Assembly: GCF_000685095.1 (NCBI RefSeq)
Contig: NZ_BAYE01000002.1
Location: 434,001 to 498,000 of the forward strand
DNA from: Paraburkholderia caledonica NBRC 102488
Lineage (GTDB): Bacteria; Pseudomonadota; Gammaproteobacteria; Burkholderiales; Burkholderiaceae
Length of the DNA stretch: 64,000 bases
Reading direction: 5' to 3'
A program made the position numbers and the translations under genes. A model generated the notes under the pieces. That model was not told the DNA's origin. It worked only from the letters and a program-made list of their open reading frames with translations, and did no database searches. Shown in pieces: positions 55,606-64,000 of this stretch (position 1 is its first letter; each line of letters starts with the position of its first letter).

Positions 55606-55683
55606 GGCGGCAACTCCTTTGAAGCTGTGTTCGGCGCGCGGCAACAGAAGCTGGAGCAGCAACGTATGAGCCGCGCGGCGCTT

Positions 55684-57018
55684 TTAGCGATTGACCAGTT
55701 TGGCCGGCGTGAGCCACGTAGCAATCGCGCCGATCACCAGCATGCCGGCCAGCACATACATGCCGGTCTGCGTGCTATGCGTGAGATCCTTCAGGTAGCC
55801 GATCATGTAGGGACTCGCGAAACCCGCGAGATTACCGATCGAATTGATGATCGCGATGCCGGCCGCAGCGGTCGCGCCCGACATGAACGCCGTCGGCAGC
55901 GACCAGAAGAGCGGCGCGCAAGTCAGCACGCCGGCAGCGGCGAGCGACAGAAACGCGATGGACACCACCGTGTTGCTCGCGAACGAAGCCGCGACCGTGA
56001 AGCCCACGGCGCCGAACAACGCCGGTACGATCAGATGCCAGCGACGCTCACGGCGCTTGTCCGCGCTATGTCCCATCAGATTCATCACGACGATCGCGCA
56101 GACGAACGGAATGGCGCTCAGCAGACCGATGTTGAATGCGCCGCTCACGCCCGTTGATTTGACGAGCGTCGGCATCCAGAACGTCAAGCCGTATTGCCCG
56201 GTGACGAACGCGAAATAGATCAGCGACATCCACCATGTACGCGGATCGCGGAACACCGCGCGCAGCGAATGAGCGTTTGCTTTTTCCTTCGGCTGCGATG
56301 CGGCGATTTCATCGGTCAGCAGGCGCTTTTCGCTTTCGGTCAGCCACTTTGCGCTCGCAATTCCGTTGTCGAGATACAGGATCGTGGCGATACCGATCGC
56401 CACCGCTGGAATTGCTTCGATCAGGAACATCCATTGCCAGCCCTGGAGACCCGAGCTGTGATGGAACGCCTGCATGATCCAGCCGGACAGCGGATTGCCG
56501 AAGATGCCCGACACCGGAATGGCCGACATGAACACCGCAATGATCTTTGCGCGCCGATGCGACGGAAACCAGTAAGTCAGATACAGGATCACGCCCGGAT
56601 AAAAACCTGCTTCGGCGAGACCAAGTAGAAAGCGCAGGATGTAGAACTGGGTCGGCGTCTTCACGAACACGAATAGCGCTGACATCAGACCCCAGGTAAT
56701 CATGATCCGTGCGATCCAGATGCGCGCGCCGAGCTTGTGCATCAGAATGTTACTCGGCAATTCAAACAGGAAGTAGCCGATAAAGAACACGCCTGCACCA
56801 AGGCCGAATACCGTTTCGCTGAACGCGAGGTCTTGCGACATTTGCAGCTTTGCAAAGCCGACGTTCACGCGATCCAGATACGCGACCACGTAGCAGAGCA
56901 TCAAAAATGGCACGATGCGCCAGAACACTTTCTTGTATGTACGCTCGACTTCCGCGGCGCCGGGTTGACCCGCGGCCGCCGCGAACGGCTGGCTGGATAC
57001 GGCCTGATACGAACTCAT
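55684..57018 (-). CDS. MFS transporter, anion:cation symporter type
   Basis: 444 residues with twelve hydrophobic segments. The ACS-family signature is at the start (YKKVFWRIVPFLMLCYVVAY, LDRVNVGFA, then GLGAGVFFIGYFLFELPSNI) and a loop carries GLAEAGFYPGVILYLTYWF. These transporters take up organic acids. Its place between otnC and otnI makes it the uptake system for threonate or erythronate. Confidence 0.9.
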   Translation of the reverse strand: MSSYQAVSSQPFAAAAGQPGAAEVERTYKKVFWRIVPFLMLCYVVAYLDRVNVGFAKLQMSQDLAFSETVFGLGAGVFFIGYFLFELPSNILMHKLGARIWIARIMITWGLMSALFVFVKTPTQFYILRFLLGLAEAGFYPGVILYLTYWFPSHRRAKIIAVFMSAIPVSGIFGNPLSGWIMQAFHHSSGLQGWQWMFLIEAIPAVAIGIATILYLDNGIASAKWLTESEKRLLTDEIAASQPKEKANAHSLRAVFRDPRTWWMSLIYFAFVTGQYGLTFWMPTLVKSTGVSGAFNIGLLSAIPFVCAIVVMNLMGHSADKRRERRWHLIVPALFGAVGFTVAASFASNTVVSIAFLSLAAAGVLTCAPLFWSLPTAFMSGATAAAGIAIINSIGNLAGFASPYMIGYLKDLTHSTQTGMYVLAGMLVIGAIATWLTPAKLVNR

Positions 57019-57083
57019 GCAATGTCTCCTGGGATGGGCATATGACGCGTCGCCTTGGGCGATCTGATTGATGTGAGCGGTTG

Positions 57084-57746
57084 CTACCAGCGCGCACCGA
57101 ACGCACTGCGCAGTTCTTCGAGCGACGCTTCGTCGAGCGGCGCCGGTCGCGGATCAGTCATGAGCCACAAACGCGCGGTCTCTTCGAGTTCTTCAAGTGC
57201 ATACGACGCATGCGCGACCGAACGTTCCCAGACCACTGGGCCGAGGCGCTCGAGCAGCACCGCGCGAACGCTATCGGCGAGCGCGGCGATCTGCGCAGCC
57301 ACTTGCGGATCGCCGGGCCGGCGGTAACGAATCAGCGGCACGTGGCCCACTTTCATCACGTAGTACGGCGTGATCGGCGGCAGTACGTCGGCCTCACTCC
57401 ACGCGCCCGCCAGTGTCAGCGCGACCAGATGCGTCGAATGCGTATGGACGATGCCGCGCGTTTCGCCATTGCGCGCATAGATGCCCCGATGCAGCGCGAG
57501 CGTTTTCGACGGCTTGCCGCCCGAGACCGCATTGCCGTCGAGGTCGACCTTGGCGATGTCGGCCGGATCGAGCCGGCCGAGGCACGCATCGGTCGGCGTG
57601 ATCAGCCAGCCGTCATCGAGCCGCGCGCTGATGTTGCCTGCGCTGCCGACCGTATAGCCTCGTTGATAAAGACTCGCGCCAGTCACGCATATTTCCTCGC
57701 GCACGCGCGCTTCGTTCGTGGTGTGGACTGCGGGCGCGTTGCTCAT
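57084..57746 (-). CDS. otnC: 3-oxo-tetronate 4-phosphate decarboxylase
   Basis: 220 residues, class II aldolase/adducin fold. Metal ligands are in IVHTHSTHLVAL, with GNISARLDDGWLITPTD near the start and LPPITPYYVMKVGHVPLI in the core. It decarboxylates 3-oxo-tetronate 4-phosphate to dihydroxyacetone phosphate. Its start overlaps the end of otnK by four bases, so the two are translationally coupled. Confidence 0.92.
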   Translation of the reverse strand: MSNAPAVHTTNEARVREEICVTGASLYQRGYTVGSAGNISARLDDGWLITPTDACLGRLDPADIAKVDLDGNAVSGGKPSKTLALHRGIYARNGETRGIVHTHSTHLVALTLAGAWSEADVLPPITPYYVMKVGHVPLIRYRRPGDPQVAAQIAALADSVRAVLLERLGPVVWERSVAHASYALEELEETARLWLMTDPRPAPLDEASLEELRSAFGARW

Positions 57747-59053
57747 TGCGCGGCTCCGTTCAGATGACGCAGCGCTTTTTCGAAGAAATTGATCGTGCCG
57801 AAGTTGCCGGATTTCAGTGCCAGTGCGAGCGGTTGCGCGCCCACGGTTGCAGTCGCCGGAACGCCGGGATCGATCTGCGCGCCGATGCGCAGCGTGCGAA
57901 CGCTCAGCGCCTGCACGACCGCGCCTGAGGTCTCACCGCCCGCCACGACGAACTTGCGCACACCGCGCTCATGCAGGCCGCGAGCAATCGCCGCCAACGT
58001 CGATTCGACCAGATGTCCTGCCCGATCCACACCGAGTTCGCGTTGCACCGCTTTCACTTCGTCGGGCGTGGCGGTCGCGTAGATGAGCATGGGCTCGGCT
58101 TTGTCGAGATATGTTTGCGCGAAGGCCAGCGCCTGTTCGACAACCGCTTCGCCGCGCGCGGCCGCAAGCGGGTCGATGCGAAACGCAGGCCGTGTTTCGC
58201 GCCAGGCGGCGACTTGCGCATTGGTCGCTTTCGACGCGCTGCCGGCGAGCACTGCCGACATTCCTTCGACGTTCGGCAGTTGCGCGGCATCAGCTTGCGA
58301 ATCGAGCAGGCCCGCGCGACGGAAGTTACCCGGCAAGCCCAACGCAATACCCGAGCCGCCCGTGATCAATGTCAGATCGGCGCAGGCTTCGCCAAGCACG
58401 TGGAGGTCGGCGTCGGAGACCGCGTCGGCGATCGCCATGCGCACGCCCTGGTTACGCAATGCGTCGAACGATTCGCGCACGGCCGATACGCCTTGGGCCA
58501 CCGCGTCGTAACGCACGAGCCCGACTTTCGATTGCGTCTGACGTTGCAACACGCGCACGAGGTTGGCGTCGCGCATCGGCGTGAGCGGATGGTTCTCCAT
58601 GCCCGACTCGTTGAGCAACGTATCGCCGACAAAGAGATGACCGCGAAAAACCGTGCGGCCGTTTTCGGGGAACGCGGGGCAGGCAATCGTGAAAGCATTG
58701 GCAGAACCTTGCGCGGATAGCGCGTTCAGCAACGCATCCGTCACCGGCCCGATGTTGCCTGCGTCAGTCGAATCGAAGGTCGAGCAATATTTGAAAACGA
58801 ACTGGCGGCACCCTTGGGCGCGCAGCCAGTCGAGGGCGGCAAGCGATTGCGCGACTGCGTCGGCTGCGGGGATCGTGCGCGACTTCAGCGCGACCACGAG
58901 CGCGTCGGCTTCGATCGTTTCTCCCTTCTCCGGCACGCCGATGGTTTGCACCGTGCGCATGCCGCCGCGCACCAGCATGTTGGCGAGGTCGGTTGCGCCG
59001 GTGAAATCGTCGGCGATACAGCCGAGCAGCGCGCGTTGTGTCGTAGCGGTCAT
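57743..59053 (-). CDS. otnK: 3-oxo-tetronate kinase
   Basis: 436 residues, DUF1537/four-carbon acid sugar kinase. The N-terminal sugar-binding domain begins LGCIADDFTGATDLANML and the C-terminal nucleotide domain contains RKFVVAGGETSGAVVQAL and KSGNFGTINFF. It phosphorylates 3-oxo-tetronate at O4 before otnC acts. Upstream is ltnD after 13 bases, downstream otnC overlaps. Confidence 0.93.
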   Translation of the reverse strand: MTATTQRALLGCIADDFTGATDLANMLVRGGMRTVQTIGVPEKGETIEADALVVALKSRTIPAADAVAQSLAALDWLRAQGCRQFVFKYCSTFDSTDAGNIGPVTDALLNALSAQGSANAFTIACPAFPENGRTVFRGHLFVGDTLLNESGMENHPLTPMRDANLVRVLQRQTQSKVGLVRYDAVAQGVSAVRESFDALRNQGVRMAIADAVSDADLHVLGEACADLTLITGGSGIALGLPGNFRRAGLLDSQADAAQLPNVEGMSAVLAGSASKATNAQVAAWRETRPAFRIDPLAAARGEAVVEQALAFAQTYLDKAEPMLIYATATPDEVKAVQRELGVDRAGHLVESTLAAIARGLHERGVRKFVVAGGETSGAVVQALSVRTLRIGAQIDPGVPATATVGAQPLALALKSGNFGTINFFEKALRHLNGAAQ

Positions 59054-59066
59054 GACGCGCTCCTGT

Positions 59067-59957
59067 TCACTTTGCCGCCGGCACGTCGATGCCGGGGAAA
59101 ATCTTGATGACCGCGGAGTCGTCCTCGCCGCCGTGACCGGCTGTGGACGCCATCATGAACATCTGGTGCGCCGCCGCCGATAGCGGCAGCGGAAATTTCG
59201 AACGGCGCGCGGTATCGAGCACGAGGCCGAGGTCCTTGACGAAAATATCGACGGCCGACAGCGGCGTGTAATCGCCGTTGAGTATGTGCGGTACGCGGTT
59301 TTCGAACATCCACGAATTGCCCGCGCTGTGCGTGATCACGTCGTAAAGCGCGTCTGGATCGACGCCTTCGCGCAAGCCGAGCGCCATCGCCTCCGCAGCC
59401 ACGGCGATATGCACGCCGGCCAGCAACTGGTTGATGATCTTGACTTTCGATCCCGCGCCATGCGCGGAGCCCAGGCGATACACCTTGCCCGCCATTGCGG
59501 CGAGCACGTCCTCACAGGCCGCGTAAGCGGCGGCGGGACCGGACGTCATCATCGTCATCTCGCCCGATGCGGCGCGCGCCGCGCCGCCCGAGACCGGCGC
59601 ATCTAGCATCTGCAAACCTGCTGCCTCGATGCGCTTGCCAAGTTCGATTGCGAAGTCGGGCGCGACCGTCGCGCTCGCGATCACGACGCCGCCCGGCTTC
59701 ATCGCCGCGACCGCGCCCTGCTCGCCGAACAACACCGCCTCGGTTTGCGCGGCGTTCACGACCAGCGTGATGACCACGTCACATTGCGCACTGAGTTCGG
59801 CGGGCGACGCGCAACCCACGCCGCCTTCCTTCACGAACGCCTGCAGGACTTCGCTGCGCAGATCGCACGCGTGGACCCGCAAGCCCGCACGCAGCAACGA
59901 GCGCGCGACGCCCAAACCCATTGCACCGAGACCGATGACACCGACATTTCTGGACAT
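59067..59957 (-). CDS. ltnD: L-threonate dehydrogenase
   Basis: 296 residues of the beta-hydroxyacid dehydrogenase family. The NAD motif is GVIGLGAMGLGVARSL, the substrate motif DAPVSGGAARAASGEMTMM, and the catalytic Lys is in GAGSKVKIINQLLAGVHIA. It oxidises L-threonate to 2-oxo-L-threonate. With denD, the operon can enter the pathway from both L-threonate and D-erythronate. It is the first enzyme gene after the regulator at 60044. Confidence 0.93.
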   Translation of the reverse strand: MSRNVGVIGLGAMGLGVARSLLRAGLRVHACDLRSEVLQAFVKEGGVGCASPAELSAQCDVVITLVVNAAQTEAVLFGEQGAVAAMKPGGVVIASATVAPDFAIELGKRIEAAGLQMLDAPVSGGAARAASGEMTMMTSGPAAAYAACEDVLAAMAGKVYRLGSAHGAGSKVKIINQLLAGVHIAVAAEAMALGLREGVDPDALYDVITHSAGNSWMFENRVPHILNGDYTPLSAVDIFVKDLGLVLDTARRSKFPLPLSAAAHQMFMMASTAGHGGEDDSAVIKIFPGIDVPAAK

Positions 59958-60043
59958 GCTGCACCTCTATGGAATCTGTTACGCGCTTGTGGGAATTGCA
60001 CCGCGTGCGCCGACTTCGCAACACTCGCCGGCGTATCTCGGCA

Positions 60044-60748
60044 TCAGCGAATGCCCGCTTCCGCGAGCCGCCTTGCCGCGTTGTACATGTGCGTTTGCGC
60101 CGCGTTGCGCGCGGCCATGGGATCGCCGGCACGAATTGCGGCTGCAATGGCCGCGTGCTCTTCGCGCACCTGACGCGAGAAGTCTTCGCGCAGTGCCTCG
60201 TTGCGGCGCGTGACAACCGTGCCGGCTTCCAGATACTGATTCAGGAACGTCAGCGTCTTGAGGAAATACGGATTGCCGGTTGCTCCCGCGATCGCGCGAT
60301 GAAACGCGACGTCTTCGGTCACGCCGTCCTCGCCTTCCGCGACGGCTTCGTCGATCTTCGCGAGGGCGGCGTCGATGGACATCATGTCGGCGTCGGTGCG
60401 ACGCATCGCGGCCTCGGACGCGACTTCCGCTTCAATCGCCCGCCGCAACGCGAGAATCTGCACGACCGAACCCGGCTCGACCGCTTCGGCGTAGTCGATA
60501 CGCAGCGGCCGGATCGCGCCGTGCGCCGCGATGAAGACGCCGCTGCCCTGGCGCGGCTCGACCACACCTTCGTTCTTCAGCCGCGAAATCGCCTCGCGGA
60601 TCACCGTGCGGCTCACGCCGAATTGCTGCGCGAGCACGGCCTCGGTGGGCAGCTTGCCGCCGCGCGCGAAGGTGCCCTTGTCGATCTGCTTGAGAAGCTG
60701 CTGCGCGACGGTGTCGCTCAATGCGCGGGCTGGAATCTTGTCGAACAT
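60044..60748 (-). CDS. FadR/GntR-family regulator of tetronate operon
   Basis: 234 residues. A GntR winged helix is at about 5-70 (LLKQIDKGTFARGGKLPTEA, VLAQQFGVSRTVIREAISRL, VEPRQGSGVF) and an FCD effector domain follows (LALRRAIEAEVASEAA, DVAFHRAIAGATGNPYFLKT, EHAAIAAAIRAGDPMAARNA). It heads the leftward operon, 86 bases before ltnD, so it probably represses the operon and itself until a tetronate metabolite binds. The 217 bases to the divergent IclR gene contain an imperfect palindrome at 60766-60783 (ATGTCATCGGGTCATCAT). Confidence 0.9.
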   Translation of the reverse strand: MFDKIPARALSDTVAQQLLKQIDKGTFARGGKLPTEAVLAQQFGVSRTVIREAISRLKNEGVVEPRQGSGVFIAAHGAIRPLRIDYAEAVEPGSVVQILALRRAIEAEVASEAAMRRTDADMMSIDAALAKIDEAVAEGEDGVTEDVAFHRAIAGATGNPYFLKTLTFLNQYLEAGTVVTRRNEALREDFSRQVREEHAAIAAAIRAGDPMAARNAAQTHMYNAARRLAEAGIR

Positions 60749-60965
60749 CGAATCTCTCGATTGTCATGTCATCGGGTCATCATACAAATTTTCAGTGCGG
60801 GTTACATCCACGCAAACCCTGGGTTTTTTGTCCGAAGACCCGTGAAGTTGGCGAAACAGAAGGCTTAAGCTATCGTCACGCCTTTGCGCACCGTCGCGAC
60901 GATCGAGTCACCGCGAACGGTATCCAAGCCTTACGAACGCACGTTTCGCACACATTTCCAGGTCC

Positions 60966-61790
60966 ATGAGCAAAGCCCCGCCGCCGTCCCCCGACGTTTC
61001 CGCCAGCGCCGAACCGGCCCCGGACAAACCGGGCGACTCATACGTGCAGTCGTTTGCGCGCGGCCTCGCGGTGATTCGCGCATTCGACGCGACACGCCCC
61101 GAGCAGACGCTTACCGACGTCGCCGCTGCCACGGGCCTCACGCGCGCGGGCGCGCGGCGCATCCTGTTGACATTGCAGACGCTCGGCTACGTCGAAGCCG
61201 AGGGCCGCCTGTTTCGCCTGACGCCGAAAATTCTCGACCTCGGGTTCGCGTACCTGACGTCGATGCCGTTCTGGAATCTGGCTGAGCCAGTCATGGAAGA
61301 ACTGTCCGCACAGGTGCACGAAAGCTGCTCGGCGGCCGTGCTAGACCGCACGGAGATCGTCTACGTGTTGCGGGTGCCGACTCACAAGATCATGACGATC
61401 AATCTGTCCATCGGCAGCCGCCTGCCCGCGTATTGCACGTCGATGGGCCGCGTACTGCTCTCCGCACTCGACGACGAGGCGCTCGAAACCACGCTGAATT
61501 CATCGCCGCTCTACGCCCACACGCCGCGCACGGTAACCGACAAAGAAGAACTGAAGAAACTGATCGCGCAGGTGCGCCGCCAAGGATGGGCGATTGTCGA
61601 TCAGGAACTGGAAGGCGGTTTGATTTCGCTGTCGGCGCCGATCCGCAATCGTCAGGGACGCGTGATCGCGGCAATGAATATCAGCGGCAACGCGCAACGC
61701 AATTCAGCCAGGCAGATGGTCAAGGCGTTTCTCGAGCCGCTGCAACAGGCTGCGCAAACCGTATCGGAGATGGTGGCAAGGCGCGGTTGA
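60966..61790 (+). CDS. IclR-family regulator, PcaR/PobR-like
   Basis: 274 residues. The N-terminal winged helix (QSFARGLAVIRAFDATRPEQ, TLTDVAAATGLTRAGARRIL) and the effector domain (FAYLTSMPFWNLAEPVMEEL, SAAVLDRTEIVYVLRVPTHK, YCTSMGRVLLSAL, GWAIVDQELEGGLISLSAPI) match the PcaR/PcaU/PobR branch of IclR proteins, which control beta-ketoadipate and 4-hydroxybenzoate genes. It could act on pcaF, 7.5 kb away. Divergent from the GntR gene; convergent with the M20 hydrolase. Confidence 0.9.
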   Translation: MSKAPPPSPDVSASAEPAPDKPGDSYVQSFARGLAVIRAFDATRPEQTLTDVAAATGLTRAGARRILLTLQTLGYVEAEGRLFRLTPKILDLGFAYLTSMPFWNLAEPVMEELSAQVHESCSAAVLDRTEIVYVLRVPTHKIMTINLSIGSRLPAYCTSMGRVLLSALDDEALETTLNSSPLYAHTPRTVTDKEELKKLIAQVRRQGWAIVDQELEGGLISLSAPIRNRQGRVIAAMNISGNAQRNSARQMVKAFLEPLQQAAQTVSEMVARRG

Positions 61791-61849
61791 ATCAGCGGCA
61801 GTTTTGCCACCGCTGTTCGAGTGCACACACCCCGCGCCCGCAACTGCGG

Positions 61850-63040
61850 TCAGCGGCTGAGATACCGCTCCACCAGCCGCGTCCAGAATGCCGCACCAAC
61901 CGGCAGGTTCCGGTCGTTGAAGTCGTAATGCGGGTTGTGCACCATGCAGCCGTCCTCGCCCACTCCGTTGCCGATGCGTAGAAACGTGCCCGGCCGCTTC
62001 TGCAGCATGAACGCGAAGTCCTCGCTGCCCATCAGTATGTCGGTCTGCGCAACGACCTTGTCGTCGCCTACCAGTTCGCGCGCCACTTCTACCGCGAAAT
62101 CTGTTTCGTCATCCGAATTAACGACGACCGGATAACCTTCGATATATTCGACCACGGCCTTGCCGCCATAACTCGCAGCCTGCGTTTGCGCGAGTTCGGT
62201 AATGCGCTTTTTGAGCAACGCACGCACTTCAGGGCTGAACGAACGCACGCTCAGTTCGAGTCTCGCCGTGCTCGCGATCACGTTGTTTGCTGTACCCGCA
62301 TGCATCGAGCCGACCGTCACGACCGCAGGCTGCGACGGATCGACGTTACGCGCAACGATGGTCTGCAACGCCATGACGATGCTTGCCGCCACCACCACCG
62401 GATCGACCGTCAGATGCGGGCGCGCCGCGTGGCCGCCCACGCCTTCTACCGTGATGATCGCCTTGTCGCCAGCCGACATGAACGGCCCCTTGCGGAACAG
62501 CAGCACGCCCGGCTCCGCGCCTGGATGATTGTGCAGGCCGAACACGGCGTCGCACGGAAAGCGCTCGAACAGACCGTCTTCGATCATTTTCTTCGCGCCG
62601 CTGTCGATGCCGCTTTCTTCGGCCGGCTGGAAGTACAAGTGCACCGTGCCCGAGAAATTGCGCGTGGCCGCGAGACGTTGCGCGGCACCGAGCAGCATCG
62701 TCGTGTGGCCGTCGTGGCCGCATGCATGCATCTTGCCGTGCGCGCCGCTCGCATAAGGCAAACCGGTTTGCTCGATGATCGGCAGCGCGTCCATGTCGGC
62801 GCGAATGCCGATGCTGCGCTTGCCGTCGCCTACTTTGAGCGTGCCGACCACACCGGTTTGACCGACACCGCGCGTGACCTGCCAGCCCCATTGCTCGAGC
62901 TTCCCGGCGACGAGCGCACCGGTTTGCAACTCCTCGTAGGCGAGTTCGGGATGGTGATGAATGTGATGGCGAATTTCGCGCAGGCTTTCGGCGGCAGGGA
63001 TCAGATCGGCGACTTCGGTGTAACGCGCGCTTTCGCTCAT
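61850..63040 (-). CDS. M20 family amidohydrolase
   Basis: 396 residues from the ATG at 63040 (GGAG upstream). Zinc/metal ligands appear in HACGHDGHTTMLLGAAQ and in PAEESGIDSGAKKMI; GIRADMDALPI and IRHHIHHHPELAYEE are typical of the aminoacylase/hippurate hydrolase group. It hydrolyses N-acylated amino acids or related amides in the cytosol. The ATG codon is preferred over the TTG two codons upstream. Confidence 0.92.
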   Translation of the reverse strand: MSESARYTEVADLIPAAESLREIRHHIHHHPELAYEELQTGALVAGKLEQWGWQVTRGVGQTGVVGTLKVGDGKRSIGIRADMDALPIIEQTGLPYASGAHGKMHACGHDGHTTMLLGAAQRLAATRNFSGTVHLYFQPAEESGIDSGAKKMIEDGLFERFPCDAVFGLHNHPGAEPGVLLFRKGPFMSAGDKAIITVEGVGGHAARPHLTVDPVVVAASIVMALQTIVARNVDPSQPAVVTVGSMHAGTANNVIASTARLELSVRSFSPEVRALLKKRITELAQTQAASYGGKAVVEYIEGYPVVVNSDDETDFAVEVARELVGDDKVVAQTDILMGSEDFAFMLQKRPGTFLRIGNGVGEDGCMVHNPHYDFNDRNLPVGAAFWTRLVERYLSR

Positions 63041-63137
63041 TTGCAAGAGACTCCGTGAAGTGAAGCTGTATGAAAGCGGACGCCAAGGCAGCAGTAAGAC
63101 TGCCGCCTGCTTACCGCTGATGCAGCGAAGGCGAGAA

Positions 63138-63689
63138 CTATAGCCCGGCTTTGGCTTCGAGGAATGCGATCAGCGCATGGCCCGCCTCTTCCAGTTCGCC
63201 TGAATTGTCGATTGATTTGCAGCGAACGCCGTCGGGCAAAGAAAAAGGCGCGTGCCGTGCGAGCCGCGCGGCTACTTGCTCCGCCGATTCCCGCGCCCGC
63301 GCGCCGAGACGCGCTTCGAGAATATGCGGCGCAGCGTCCACATGCACGACTTCGGTACGAGGATAGCGCGCAAGCACATGATGCAAGTACTGGCGCGAGC
63401 CATTGACGACAACCGTGCAACCGCGCGCGAGCCATGCGTCGAGTTCGATACCCACGCCATAGCGCAGCGAATGACTCGACCATTCGAGCGCGAAGAGACC
63501 CAGCAACGAACGAGCGGCGAATTCCTCGACGCTTAGCGCGATATGTTCTTCGCCGTTCCCGCTTGGCCGCGTAATGTAACGATGCGCGAAGAGAATCGGC
63601 TCGCCCGCAAGGCGCTTGCGAGCGAAACCCAGCAACGCGTCTTTACCCGCGCCGGACGGCCCCATCACATAGACCAGGCGACCTGTCAT
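63138..63689 (-). CDS. phnN: Ribose 1,5-bisphosphate phosphokinase
   Basis: 183 residues from the ATG at 63689 (GAGGGG upstream; further upstream ATGs are weaker). The P-loop is YVMGPSGAGKDALLG; HRYITRP, EFAARSLLGLFALEW and GIELDAWLARGCTVVVNGS are as in PhnN. It makes PRPP from ribose 1,5-bisphosphate, normally at the end of phosphonate C-P lyase operons. No other phn gene is in this window, so it is either detached or the rest of the operon lies outside. Confidence 0.9.
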   Translation of the reverse strand: MTGRLVYVMGPSGAGKDALLGFARKRLAGEPILFAHRYITRPSGNGEEHIALSVEEFAARSLLGLFALEWSSHSLRYGVGIELDAWLARGCTVVVNGSRQYLHHVLARYPRTEVVHVDAAPHILEARLGARARESAEQVAARLARHAPFSLPDGVRCKSIDNSGELEEAGHALIAFLEAKAGL

Positions 63690-63769
63690 TGGCCCCTCAC
63701 CTCGTGGCATTGAAACGGCACACTTTGCCACAACGCGACGCTTTGCGGGACCCGCTCAGCGCGACGTTT

Positions 63770-64000
63770 TCACGCGGACAGCGGCACGCGCTCCGGTTCG
63801 TCTGTTTCGAACCAGGCGGGGTTACGCGCGGCGATGGGACCGAGCGACACGAGGATTTCACGCAAGTGGCTGCGCATGGCGTCTTCGGCGGCGATGGGAT
63901 CGTGTGCGCGCAAGCCGGCAAGGATCTTCGCGTGTTGCCTTATCAGCAGATCGAGGGGCGACACGTCCGGCAAACTCAAATAGCGCACGCGATCCATTTG
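63770..64000 (-). CDS. GntR-family regulator, C-terminal end
   Basis: Only the last 75 or so residues are in the window: an FCD-type effector end (LDLLIRQHAKILAGLRAHDP, IAAEDAMRSHLREILVSL). It continues past base 64000, so the DNA-binding part cannot be seen. It transcribes toward phnN with an 80-base gap. Confidence 0.82.
   Translation of the reverse strand, partial: QMDRVRYLSLPDVSPLDLLIRQHAKILAGLRAHDPIAAEDAMRSHLREILVSLGPIAARNPAWFETDEPERVPLSA

Overview
The window is high-GC Gram-negative DNA that reads as a Burkholderiaceae genome, most likely Paraburkholderia, Caballeronia or Burkholderia. The grounds are a beta-ketoadipate thiolase, phasins, a Ptb-type phosphotransacetylase with acetate kinase and a DUF3141 polyhydroxybutyrate-associated protein, trimeric-autotransporter remnants, and many short species-type proteins. 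I recognised no rRNA, tRNA or CRISPR array. Assignments come from reading motifs and remembered families; no database search was run.

Layout. 1-8.6 kb: a decayed patatin gene, a three-gene operon of exported proteins, an IS3 transposase remnant, a DapA-family lyase behind a small unknown protein, a related small protein, a membrane protein, and a broken Orn/Lys/Arg decarboxylase. 8.6-19.4 kb: SulP transporter, potassium-channel/TrkA-N protein, PPK2, a broken small gene, an RRM-like protein, and the compact operon DUF3141 - pta - ackA - fabI. 19.4-25.2 kb: a soluble histidine kinase followed by many very small genes, an orphan HicB protein and visibly decaying sequence. 25.4-34.2 kb: Zn alcohol dehydrogenase divergent from a Crp/Fnr regulator, two phasins, acetate transporter satP, acs, a collapsed cyclic-glucan-synthase gene and a CBS-DUF2934 protein. 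34.4-38.9 kb: one very large EvgS/BvgS-type phosphorelay kinase. 39.2-40.3 kb: YadA-type adhesin remnant broken by an IS21 remnant. 40.5-43.9 kb: an exported DUF1254/DUF1214 - outer-membrane barrel - DUF1254/DUF1214 cassette. 45.2-51.9 kb: aldo/keto reductase with divergent LysR regulator, a second soluble kinase, an exported repeat protein, a DUF2917 protein and an exported unknown. 52.2-64 kb: tidy core-like metabolism, with pcaF, a complete tetronate (L-threonate/D-erythronate) catabolic operon with MFS transporter and GntR regulator, a PcaR/PobR-like IclR regulator, an M20 amidohydrolase, phnN and the end of another GntR regulator.

Taken together, about 1-38 kb gathers acetate/acetyl-phosphate interconversion, PHB granule proteins, polyphosphate kinase, alcohol dehydrogenase, Crp/Fnr and sensor kinases, with a perfect FNR-type palindrome at 12818-12831 and a near match ahead of the DUF3141-pta-ackA-fabI operon. 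That content resembles, from memory, the low-oxygen-activated (lxa) locus reported in Burkholderia cenocepacia. Here the locus looks partly dismantled: patatin, decarboxylase, cyclic-glucan synthase, LysR and several small genes are broken, and the DUF3141 gene carries a one-base frameshift. The strongest candidates for something little described are this eroding low-oxygen/PHB island, the DUF1254-barrel-DUF1254 export cassette, the paired small proteins at 4.8-5.9 kb, and the potassium channel with a non-standard filter.
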